Made by a program: the position numbers and the translations under genes. From assembly GCF_018413645.1 (NCBI RefSeq), contig NZ_JAHCDA010000001.1:1426001-1490000 (forward strand): a DNA stretch of 64,000 nucleotides, given 5' to 3'. Every line of letters starts with the position of its first letter. Within the stretch, counting starts at the first letter, position 1. The DNA is from Roseococcus pinisoli (GTDB lineage Bacteria > Pseudomonadota > Alphaproteobacteria > Acetobacterales > Acetobacteraceae). The notes beneath the pieces are model-generated. The model saw only the letters and a program-made list of their open reading frames with translations. It was not told the origin of the DNA and searched no databases. Below, one piece after another: positions 43,459 to 52,093 of this stretch.

Positions 43459-45180
43459 ATGGCCGATACCGCCGCCCATTATCTTGCCGCCACGCTGGAG
43501 AAGGCTGGCGTTCGCCGCATCTACGGCGTCGTCGGCGACTCGCTGAACGGCTTCACGGAAGCGCTGCGGGCCCGCGCGAAGATCGACTGGATTCATATGC
43601 GCCATGAGGAGGCGGCGGCCTTCGCCGCGGGTGCGGAGGCGCAGCTCACCGGCGAGCTCGCGGTCTGCGCCGGCAGCTGCGGGCCGGGCAACCTGCATCT
43701 CATCAACGGCCTCTACGACTGTCATCGCAGCCAGGCACCCGTCGTCGCCATCGCCGCGCATATCCCGAGCGCGGAGATTGGCACCGACTACTTCCAGGCC
43801 ACGCATCCCGAGACGCTCTTCCGCGAATGCAGCCACTATGTGGAGCTGGTCTCGAGCCCCGAGCAGCTGCCGCAGATCCTGGCGCGCGCCATGCGCGTGG
43901 CGATCGCGAAGCGCGGCGTCGCCGTGGTGGTGATCCCGGGCGATGTGGCGCTGCGGCCGCTGAAGGCGAGCGTGCCCGATTGGATCGCGCCGGCCGCGCC
44001 GCGCCTGGTGCCGGGGCGGGAGGTGCTGACCGAATTCGGGGCGATCCTGAACTCCTCGCGCCGCATCACGCTGCTCTGCGGCGCGGGTTGCGCGGAGGCG
44101 CGCGCGGAGGTGATGGAGCTGGCGGAGATCCTGAAGGCGCCCATCGTCCATGCGCTGCGCGGCAAGGAGGTGCTGGAGCACGACAACCCCTACGATGTGG
44201 GGATGACCGGCCTCATCGGCTTCTCCTCCGGCTACGCGGCGATGAAGGCCTGCGACACGCTGGTCATGCTGGGCACGAACTTCCCCTATCGGCAGTTCTA
44301 CCCGGAGGGTGCGCGCGTCGTGCAGGTGGATCTGCGGCCGGAGGCGCTGGGCAACCGCTGCGCGCTCACCCTCGGCGTCGCCGGCGATGTGGGCGAGACG
44401 CTGCGCGCGCTGAATCCGATGCTCGCCACGAAGACGGACCGCGCCCATCTCGACAAGGCCGTCGCGCATTACCGCAAGGCGCGGGACGAGCTCGACACGC
44501 TCGCGGAGGCCGATCGCAGCGCCGACGTCATCCACCCACAGCTGGTGACACGGCTGGTGAGCGAGGCAGCGTCCGAGGATGCCGTTTTCACCTGCGACGT
44601 CGGCACGCCCACCGTCTGGGCCGCGCGCTACCTGACCCTGAACGGCAAGCGGCGGCTGCTCGGCTCCTTCAACCACGGCTCCATGGCCAATGCGCTGCTG
44701 CAGGCCATCGGCGCGCAGGCGGCCTTCCCGGAGCGACAGGTCGTCTCGCTCTCGGGCGATGGCGGCTTCACGATGATGATGGGCGACTTCATCACGCTCA
44801 GCCAGCTCGGCCTGCCCATCAAAGTGGTGGTGCTGAACAACGGGACGCTCGGCTTCGTCGAGATGGAGATGAAGGCGGCCGGCCTGCTCGACGTCGGCTG
44901 CGAGCTGAAGAATCCCAACTTCGCCGCCATGGCCGAGGCGATGGGCATCCGCGGCTTCCGCGTGGAGCATCCCCAGGCGCTGGCGCCGGCCCTCGCCGAG
45001 GCCTTCGCCCATCCCGGCCCGGCGCTGGTCGACGTGGTGAGCGCGCGGCAGGAATTGGCGATTCCGCCGAAGACCGAGCTTGGCCAGATGGCGGGCTTCG
45101 GCCTCTTCCTGCTGAAGGCCGTCATGGACGGGCGGGCCGGTTCGCTGATCGACCTGGCGAAGGTGAATCTCGCGCGCTGA
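43459..45180 (+). CDS. poxB: Ubiquinone-dependent pyruvate dehydrogenase (pyruvate oxidase)
   Basis: A 573-residue thiamine-diphosphate and FAD enzyme oxidising pyruvate to acetate and CO2 and feeding electrons to ubiquinone at the inner membrane. [15 protein letters not shown] opens it, [20 protein letters not shown] holds the cofactor-activating glutamate, [15 protein letters not shown]... N-N is the TPP motif (GDG with NN about 28 later), and [17 protein letters not shown] is the pyrimidine-domain signature. Length equals E. coli PoxB (572). An AGGAGA ribosome-binding site precedes the ATG. Confidence 0.9.
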   Translation: MADTAAHYLAATLEKAGVRRIYGVVGDSLNGFTEALRARAKIDWIHMRHEEAAAFAAGAEAQLTGELAVCAGSCGPGNLHLINGLYDCHRSQAPVVAIAAHIPSAEIGTDYFQATHPETLFRECSHYVELVSSPEQLPQILARAMRVAIAKRGVAVVVIPGDVALRPLKASVPDWIAPAAPRLVPGREVLTEFGAILNSSRRITLLCGAGCAEARAEVMELAEILKAPIVHALRGKEVLEHDNPYDVGMTGLIGFSSGYAAMKACDTLVMLGTNFPYRQFYPEGARVVQVDLRPEALGNRCALTLGVAGDVGETLRALNPMLATKTDRAHLDKAVAHYRKARDELDTLAEADRSADVIHPQLVTRLVSEAASEDAVFTCDVGTPTVWAARYLTLNGKRRLLGSFNHGSMANALLQAIGAQAAFPERQVVSLSGDGGFTMMMGDFITLSQLGLPIKVVVLNNGTLGFVEMEMKAAGLLDVGCELKNPNFAAMAEAMGIRGFRVEHPQALAPALAEAFAHPGPALVDVVSARQELAIPPKTELGQMAGFGLFLLKAVMDGRAGSLIDLAKVNLAR

Positions 45181-45258
45181 GCATCGAGGCGCCGGGGGTC
45201 CGGCCCTGGCGCACCGTCAGGCCGATGATAGGGTGGAATGATCCACGGGAGAGAAGCC

Positions 45259-45990
45259 ATGAACGTCACGCCGGAGATCGTTGCCCGCCTTGCGCCCACG
45301 GGCGTGCTGCGCGCGGGCATCAACATGTCCAACTTCCTGCTGGTGAATGGCAGGAGCCCCGATGGCGGCCCGACCGGCGTCTCGCCCAGCATGGCCCGCG
45401 CCCTGGCCGAGCGGCTGGGCGTGCCGGTGCGCTACGTGACCTTCCCCAATCCGGGCCTGCTCGCCGATGCGGCCGGGACCGACGCCTGGGATGTCGGGCT
45501 GATCGGCGCCGAGCCGCAGCGGGCGGAGAAGATCGCCTTCACGGCCGCCTATGCCGAGATCGAGAGCACCTACCTGGTGCCCGCCGGCTCGCCCATCACG
45601 GCGATCGCCGAGGTGGATCGCCCGGGCAACCGGATCGCCGTCTCCGCCCGCTCGGCCTACGACCTCTGGCTGGAGCGCAACATCCACCAGGCCACGCTGA
45701 TCCGCGCCGAGGGGCTGGATGCCGCCGTGCAGCTCTTCGCGGAGCAGAAGCTGGAGGTCCTGGCCGGGCTGCGCCCGCGCCTGCTGACCGACGCCGAGTT
45801 CTTCCCCGGCTCGCGCATCCTCGAGGGCAACTTCATGGCGGTGCAGCAGGCGATCGGCACCACGCGCGGCCATCCGGCGGCCGAGGCCTTCCTGCGCGAC
45901 TTCGTCGAGGAGGCGAAGCGCTCCGGCCTCGTGGCGCGCTTCATCCAGGAGCATGGGGTGAAGGGGCTGTCTGTCGCGCCTGTCGCGTAA
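45259..45990 (+). CDS. Family 3 solute-binding-like protein without a signal peptide
   Basis: A 243-residue PBPb-type binding protein. LRAGINMSNFLLVN near the start is strand 1, VSPSMARALAERLGVPVRYV helix 1, DAWDVGLIGAEPQRAEKIAF and YAEIESTYLVP the cleft strands, and IAVSARSAYDLWLERNIHQA domain 2. The order is that of amino-acid binding proteins. There is no signal peptide from ATG 45259, which follows GGGAGAGAAGCC; ATG 45238 is in frame but adds only MIHGREA. It may bind a ligand in the cytoplasm, or be exported by another route. Confidence 0.78.
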   Translation: MNVTPEIVARLAPTGVLRAGINMSNFLLVNGRSPDGGPTGVSPSMARALAERLGVPVRYVTFPNPGLLADAAGTDAWDVGLIGAEPQRAEKIAFTAAYAEIESTYLVPAGSPITAIAEVDRPGNRIAVSARSAYDLWLERNIHQATLIRAEGLDAAVQLFAEQKLEVLAGLRPRLLTDAEFFPGSRILEGNFMAVQQAIGTTRGHPAAEAFLRDFVEEAKRSGLVARFIQEHGVKGLSVAPVA

Positions 45991-46185
45991 GGGCGAATTT
46001 TTCGTTACGCGGGGTTTATTAATGCGCCGGAATTGGCCGATATAGCTGCGTTGACATGACTGACATCGCGACCCCGCCGGCCTTCCCGATGAGTTCTCCC
46101 CAGTCCCGTGCGGGCAGGGGCATTCCGTCGGGTGCCCGACCCGCCGTCACCCGGTTGGGGATGCCGGCTTTCACGCCCTTCTCCA

Positions 46186-46207
46186 TCGGCGGCTTTCAGG
46201 CCGCCGA
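46186..46207 (+). promoter_or_regulatory. Leader hairpin before ygiB
   Basis: TCGGCGGC / GCCGCCGA form an 8-bp stem around TTTCAG, 15 bases ahead of the AAAGGAG ribosome-binding site and start at 46233. It may stabilise the leader or attenuate; no T run. Confidence 0.45.
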
Positions 46208-46232
46208 CCGGGCTTTCTGAAAGGAGAATCGC

Positions 46233-46919
46233 ATGCGCCGATCGCGCACCGTGACCCTGACGATCCTCGCCGCCTCCGCCGTCGCCCTTCAGGCCTGCGG
46301 CGAGGATGTCGACAGCACCGATTTCGTCGTCGCCGACGTCCAGGCCTGCGTGGAGCGCTATGGCTCCTCGGCCCAGACGGAATGCGAGCAGGCCTTCCAG
46401 CAGGCACAGCGCCAGCACGCCACCTCCGCCCCGCGCTTCGCGACCGCCGAGCAGTGCCGCGAGGCGACCGGCGAGGCCTGCGAGACCACGGTGGCCGAGC
46501 AGCCGTCCCTCGGCGATAAGCTGCAGATGGGCGAAGGGAGCCGCGGCTCCTCCCTCTTCATGCCGGCGCTGGCCGGGGTGATGATCGGCCGGATGATGGC
46601 CGATGGGCGCGGCCGCGTGACCTCGCCGGTCTATGCCGGCCTGCCGCCCGGCCAATGCCCGCCTGGCGCGCCGGCCTCCGCGGCCTGCTCGCCGCGGACG
46701 TCGTCCAGCGGCCGGTTCTACTACACGGGCTCGAGCTATGCCGGCAGCACCAGCGGCGCGGTCGGCCGCGGGAGCTCGGCCGCCTTCACCGCCTCGCCCG
46801 ACATGGCGCGCACTATCTCGACCGGCGGTGGCGCCTGGTCGGGCGCGCGCGCCGCCCCGGCCTCGATCGCGCGCGGCGGCTTCGGGGCCTCGGCCCGCGG
46901 CTTCAGCGCCAGCAGCTGA
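46233..46919 (+). CDS. ygiB: DUF1190 lipoprotein-like protein (YgiB family)
   Basis: A 228-residue exported protein. The N-terminus ends in LQAC with the cysteine at 22, a lipobox with an unusual Gln at position -2. Then follow DSTDFVVADVQACVERYG, a helical part with AEQCREATGEACET, and a serine/glycine-rich C-terminus with TSPVYAGLPPGQCPP. This is the pattern of YgiB/YjfM proteins, which have no settled function. The stop overlaps the ygiC start (TGATG), so the two are coupled. The AAAGGAG start signal is strong. Confidence 0.85.
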   Translation: MRRSRTVTLTILAASAVALQACGEDVDSTDFVVADVQACVERYGSSAQTECEQAFQQAQRQHATSAPRFATAEQCREATGEACETTVAEQPSLGDKLQMGEGSRGSSLFMPALAGVMIGRMMADGRGRVTSPVYAGLPPGQCPPGAPASAACSPRTSSSGRFYYTGSSYAGSTSGAVGRGSSAAFTASPDMARTISTGGGAWSGARAAPASIARGGFGASARGFSASS

Positions 46920-48085
46920 TGGAGCGCTTCGAGACGCCGGCGCGCCCGGACTGGCGCGCCAAGCTCGAGCAGGTGGGGCTGACCTACCACTCCAACGGGC
47001 TGGAGCCGGCATCGGGCATCGATGGCGGCCTCTGGTGGCACGAGGCGTCGCATTGGCGCCTGACCGCCGAGGAGGTGGACCTCCTGGACGACGCGACAGT
47101 GGAGCTGCACGCCCGCTGCCTCGACGCCGTCGACTTCCTGGCGAACCGCGAGCCGCATCTGCTGCGCGACCTCTTCGGCCTGCCCGACTGGATGGCGGAC
47201 TACCTGCGCCGCTCCTGGCAGCGGGGCGACCCGTCGCTGATGGGGCGCTTCGACCTCGCCTTCGATGACCGCGAGGGCATCGTGAAGATGCTGGAATACA
47301 ACGCCGACACGCCCACCCTCGCCATCGAGACGGCGGTCGCGCAGTGGTTCTGGCTTCAGGACACCCATCCCGAGGCGGACCAGTTCAACTCGCTGCACGA
47401 GAAGCTGCTGGGCGCCTTCCGCGAGCTGGCGCCGCGCATGGACGGCCAGCCGATGCACTTCGCCGCCTTCGAGGACAGCGCGGAGGAATGGGCGCATGCG
47501 ACCTATTTCCGCGACCTCGCGGAGCAGGCGGGCATCCGCACCGTGGGCATCGACATCCACGCCGTCGGCTGGAACGGCGTCCAGTTCATGGACGAGGCGG
47601 CGCAGCGCATCCGCTTCCTCCACAAGCTCTACCCCTGGGAGTGGGTGGAGCGCGACGCCTTCGGCCCCAATCTCGCCTCGGATTCCTGCGGCGTGCTGGA
47701 GCCGCCCTGGAAGGCCGTGCTGTCCGACAAGATGATCATGGCCGTGCTCTGGCGCCTCTTCCCCGATCATCCGAACCTGCTGGAGACGGTGTCCGGCCGC
47801 GTCGCGCTGGCGGGCGCGCATGTCCAGAAGCCCTGCCTGGGGCGGGAGGGCGCGAATATCGCGATCCGCGACGGCGGCGTGACCACGGCCTCGACCGAGG
47901 GCCCCTATGGCGGGGACGAGGTGCGCTTCGTGACGCAGGCCCGGGCGCGGCTGCCGCAGCACGACGGCTGGAACGCGGTGATTGGCTCCTGGGTCGTTGG
48001 GCAGGAGGCCGCGGGCATCATCATCCGCGAGGGCCAGCAGGCCATCATGCGCGACACCAGCCGCGTCGTGCCGCATTACTTCTAA
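46919..48085 (+). CDS. ygiC: Glutathionylspermidine synthase-like ATP-grasp protein (YgiC family)
   Basis: A 388-residue enzyme. KMLEYNADTPTLAIETAVAQ near 118-137, AFGPNLASDSCGVLEPPWKA near 248-267, and the metal-loop LGREGANIAIRDGG at about 308-321 form an ATP-grasp fold like the synthetase half of Gss. The known family joins glutathione to spermidine; YgiC relatives did not show this in E. coli, so an amide bond to an unknown substrate is the safe call. It follows ygiB by overlap, as in E. coli and many other bacteria. It ends tail to tail with the next gene. Confidence 0.87.
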   Translation: MERFETPARPDWRAKLEQVGLTYHSNGLEPASGIDGGLWWHEASHWRLTAEEVDLLDDATVELHARCLDAVDFLANREPHLLRDLFGLPDWMADYLRRSWQRGDPSLMGRFDLAFDDREGIVKMLEYNADTPTLAIETAVAQWFWLQDTHPEADQFNSLHEKLLGAFRELAPRMDGQPMHFAAFEDSAEEWAHATYFRDLAEQAGIRTVGIDIHAVGWNGVQFMDEAAQRIRFLHKLYPWEWVERDAFGPNLASDSCGVLEPPWKAVLSDKMIMAVLWRLFPDHPNLLETVSGRVALAGAHVQKPCLGREGANIAIRDGGVTTASTEGPYGGDEVRFVTQARARLPQHDGWNAVIGSWVVGQEAAGIIIREGQQAIMRDTSRVVPHYF

Positions 48086-48584
48086 CGGCGGTTCTCGAGC
48101 CCGTTCGCCTGGCGCTGCCGCCGGATCTCCTCCTGGCGCGAGGCCACGTTCTCGCGGAAGGCGGCCATGCCATCGCGCACCTGCCGATGCGCTTCGGGAA
48201 ACTCCGAGGGCGGGGTGAAGCGGTCCGGCACCTGCCGGTCATAGGCGAGCACGGCGTCGAGGGTGGCGAGCAGCGCGGGCAGGTCGCCGAAGGCGTATTC
48301 GTTGATCGGCCGCCCCACGCTTTCCGACAGCGAGCCGAAGAGCGGCCCATCGCCCGCCCGGCCGCGTTCGGGGCGCGCCGTGAGATGCGTGCGGAAGCGC
48401 AGCTGCCCGAGATAGAAGAGGAACACCGCATCGTCCGGCGCGCCTTGGCCGAGAAGCCGCGTGGCCTCGATGTAGTAGGCGGAAGGATGCTGGCCGTTGA
48501 GCCCCCCGAGCGCGTCATCCGAGGGCCGGGCCCAGGCCGGTCCCGGCGCGAGAAGGAGCGCCGCCGCCAGGGTCCGGCGGCGCA

Positions 48585-48585
<1 letters not shown>
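48082..48585 (-). CDS. Secreted hypothetical protein
   Basis: A 167-residue protein with a signal peptide (MRRRTLAAALLLAPGPAWA, cleaved before RPSDD). The body is helical: HPSAYYIEATRLLGQGAPDD, then AVFLFYLGQLRFRTHLTARP, GRPINEYAFGDLPALLATLD and a charged C-terminal helix. I know this as a family of unknown function with a TPR-like look. It starts on the base that closes the LLM monooxygenase gene (TGATG overlap), and its stop shares CTAA with the convergent ygiC. Confidence 0.8.
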
Positions 48586-49595
<1,010 letters not shown>

Positions 49596-49762
49596 GGGGA
49601 AGCATATGGGCCGGCATCGCCGTCGTGGAAGCCCGGCTTCCCTCTATGGGAGATTCGCGCCGCGCGGCGAAACCCGGCCGGCCCTCGCCCGTTGGCCAAG
49701 TCTTGGTGGAACGGAGGAAGCGACCCATTTCCCCTGACGAGGGTTCGCCTTACGGATTGCTG

Positions 49763-51175
49763 ATGCCGGAACCAGCCGCAGAGGCCCGCATCGAGGATAT
49801 CGGGCAGACCGCGCCCATCGAGGGCCTGCGCCCGGTGGCGGGGATGAGCCGGGTCACCCTCCTCGCCGACGGGGACGTGGCCTTCGCGGCGCGGGTGGCT
49901 TCCGCGCGCGCGGCCGAAAGCACGCTGGACCTGCAATATTACCTCTGGCACGGCGACGTGACGGGCAAGCTGATGGCGCGCGAGGCGCTGATGGCGGCCG
50001 ACCGTGGCGTGCGCGTCCGCATCCTCATCGACGACCTCTACGGCATCGGTCGGGAGCGCGACATCGCCTCCCTGAGCGGCCATCCGCGCATCTCGCTGCG
50101 CTGGTTCAACACCTCGAAATGGGGGCGCTGGGGCTGGATCGGGCTCCTGCTGGAATTCGCCTTCGGCAGCTGGCATCTCAACCGCCGCATGCACAACAAG
50201 GCCTGGATCGCCGACCGACGGACGGTGATCTGCGGCGGCCGCAACATCGGCGACCGCTACTTCGACGCGCCGGCGGATTTCAACTTCCGGGACCTCGACG
50301 TCTCCGTGACCGGCCCGGCCGCGGAGGAGGCGACGGCCCTCTTCGAGGAATACTGGCGCAGCCCGCTCGCCCGGCCGCTGCGGCGCCTGCCGCGCATGCG
50401 CACGCGCAAGTCGGCGCTGAAGAAGCTGCGCCGCAAGCTCGACGCCGCCGCGGCGACGCCCGAGGCGCGGGCGCTGCTGGAGGGGCTGGGCGACGTCCCG
50501 AAGCCGATCGGCCTCTCCATCCCCGACGACGACATCCACATCCTCGCCGACCCGCCGGGCAAGGTCCGTGGGCGCGAGGCCAGCGTCATCGCCCCCGTGG
50601 TGCATGAGCTGTTGGTCGGCGCCCAGCGGGAGGCGCTTCTCATCTCGCCCTATTTCGTGCCGGGCGAGGCCGGGACCGAGGAGCTCATCGCCCTTCGTAG
50701 GCGCGGCGTGCGCGTCTCGGTCATCACCAACTCCCTCGTGGCGACCGACGTGGTGGCCGTCCATGGCGGCTATGCGCGGTACCGGGCCCGGCTGCTGGCG
50801 GAGGGCGTGGAGATCCACGAGCTGAAGGCCATCGGCGAGCCCCGGGCCGGCGTCTTCGGCTCGCGCGGGGCCAGCCTGCACACCAAGGCGGTCATGGTCG
50901 ATGACGGGCCGGTCATGGTCGGCTCCTTCAACCTCGATCCGCGCTCGGTCGCCCTGAACACCGAGATGGGCGTGCTGGTGAAGCACGCGGCGCTGGCGCG
51001 GATGGTCCGCCGGCAGCATGCCCGCCTCACCGCGCCCCTGCGAAGCTGGAAGCTCTCCCTGGCTCGGGGGAAGGTCGTGTGGGAGGGCGCGGAGGGAAGC
51101 GAGCCGGAGGCGGGCTTCCGCCGGCGGCTCCTAGCCTGGCTGGTGCGCCGGCTTCCGGTCGAGTCACAGCTCTGA
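49763..51175 (+). CDS. Phospholipase D-domain protein, cardiolipin synthase C-like
   Basis: A 470-residue protein with two HKD motifs: H144-x-K146-x4-D151 in HNKAWIADRR and H373-x-K375-x4-D380 in HTKAVMVDDG, both followed by the usual G-S/GGRNIGDRYF and GSFNLDPRS. The opening STLDLQYYLWHGDVTGKLMA and VRVRILIDDLYGIGRERD are those of ClsC/YmdC proteins, which make cardiolipin from phosphatidylethanolamine and phosphatidylglycerol. I chose ATG 49763; GTG 49625, ATG 49646 and a TTG at 49757 are also in frame, none with a good start signal. Confidence 0.86.
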   Translation: MPEPAAEARIEDIGQTAPIEGLRPVAGMSRVTLLADGDVAFAARVASARAAESTLDLQYYLWHGDVTGKLMAREALMAADRGVRVRILIDDLYGIGRERDIASLSGHPRISLRWFNTSKWGRWGWIGLLLEFAFGSWHLNRRMHNKAWIADRRTVICGGRNIGDRYFDAPADFNFRDLDVSVTGPAAEEATALFEEYWRSPLARPLRRLPRMRTRKSALKKLRRKLDAAAATPEARALLEGLGDVPKPIGLSIPDDDIHILADPPGKVRGREASVIAPVVHELLVGAQREALLISPYFVPGEAGTEELIALRRRGVRVSVITNSLVATDVVAVHGGYARYRARLLAEGVEIHELKAIGEPRAGVFGSRGASLHTKAVMVDDGPVMVGSFNLDPRSVALNTEMGVLVKHAALARMVRRQHARLTAPLRSWKLSLARGKVVWEGAEGSEPEAGFRRRLLAWLVRRLPVESQL

Positions 51176-51197
51176 CTGGCCGGTCAGCGCCCCAGAC

Positions 51198-51887
51198 TCA
51201 GAGCAGCTCGACCCGCCCCGTCGCGAGGTCGTAGACGCCGCCTTCCACGCGCAGCTGCCCCTTGGCGATCAGCTCGGCCAGGATGGGCGAGGCCGTGCGC
51301 AGGACCTCCACATTGTAGCGGACGTTGGCCAGCATGGCCCGGTGGTTGAGGTCGTCCCCCGGCTCGGCCAGGACCGGGCGGATGCCGGGCGCCATACTGT
51401 CCACCAGATGGCCGATATGGCCCGGATAGGTCTCGCCGGTCTGCAGCGCCCGGACCGTCGCGTCGACGGCGCCGCATTGGGTGTGGCCCAGCACCATGAT
51501 GACCTTGGTGCCGAGCATGGCGGCGCCGAATTCGAGGCTTCCCAGCCCCTTCTCGGTCACGAAATTGCCGGCCACGCGGACCACGAAGAGGTCGCCGGGG
51601 CCGCGGTCGAAGGCCATTTCCGCCAGGACGCGGGAATCGGCGCAGCCGAGGATGGAGGCGAAGGGCGCCTGGCCCAGGGCTCGGCTGGGGCGGCCGGCGG
51701 AATAGTCGCGCTCCATCGGCTCGTTCGCGACGTAGCGGGCATTGCCCTCCATCAGGAGACGAAGGGCCTCGTCCGGCGTCTCCGCCGCCCGCTGGGGCGG
51801 CAGGGCAGGTTCCGCGGACCTTCCCTCATGATGGGGTGAGGCCACGGCGCGGCGCCACCCTCCAGCCTTCGCGCAGATCGCACACAT
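51198..51887 (-). CDS. Beta-class carbonic anhydrase
   Basis: A 229-residue zinc enzyme converting CO2 and water to bicarbonate. The zinc ligands are C82, H135 and C138, with the D84-R86 dyad in CADSR and the HTQCGA motif at 135-140. GNFVTEKGLGSLEFGAAML links them. The start at 51887 has GAGGAG eight bases upstream and gives an unusual N-terminus with a C-x-x-C pair (MCAICAKAGGWRR) before the fold begins at about 36. Orientation opposite to the phospholipase. Confidence 0.92.
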   Translation of the reverse strand: MCAICAKAGGWRRAVASPHHEGRSAEPALPPQRAAETPDEALRLLMEGNARYVANEPMERDYSAGRPSRALGQAPFASILGCADSRVLAEMAFDRGPGDLFVVRVAGNFVTEKGLGSLEFGAAMLGTKVIMVLGHTQCGAVDATVRALQTGETYPGHIGHLVDSMAPGIRPVLAEPGDDLNHRAMLANVRYNVEVLRTASPILAELIAKGQLRVEGGVYDLATGRVELL

Positions 51888-52093
51888 GCTTCAGCTCCTC
51901 GGAATCGAAGAAACGTTTCCGAACGAATTCAACCCTGGGGGCGCGTCTCACCGCGTCGGCGAAGCGGCGTCAATCCTGGAGCGGGTGGGCGGGCCCTGGC
52001 CGGCCGTCCCCGGCAGGGTCGGAACAGCCGCGCCCAGCCCCGATACGGGGGGCGGGAGCCATGGGCCTGGGGTGGGGCGCCGGCGGTCGTGGG

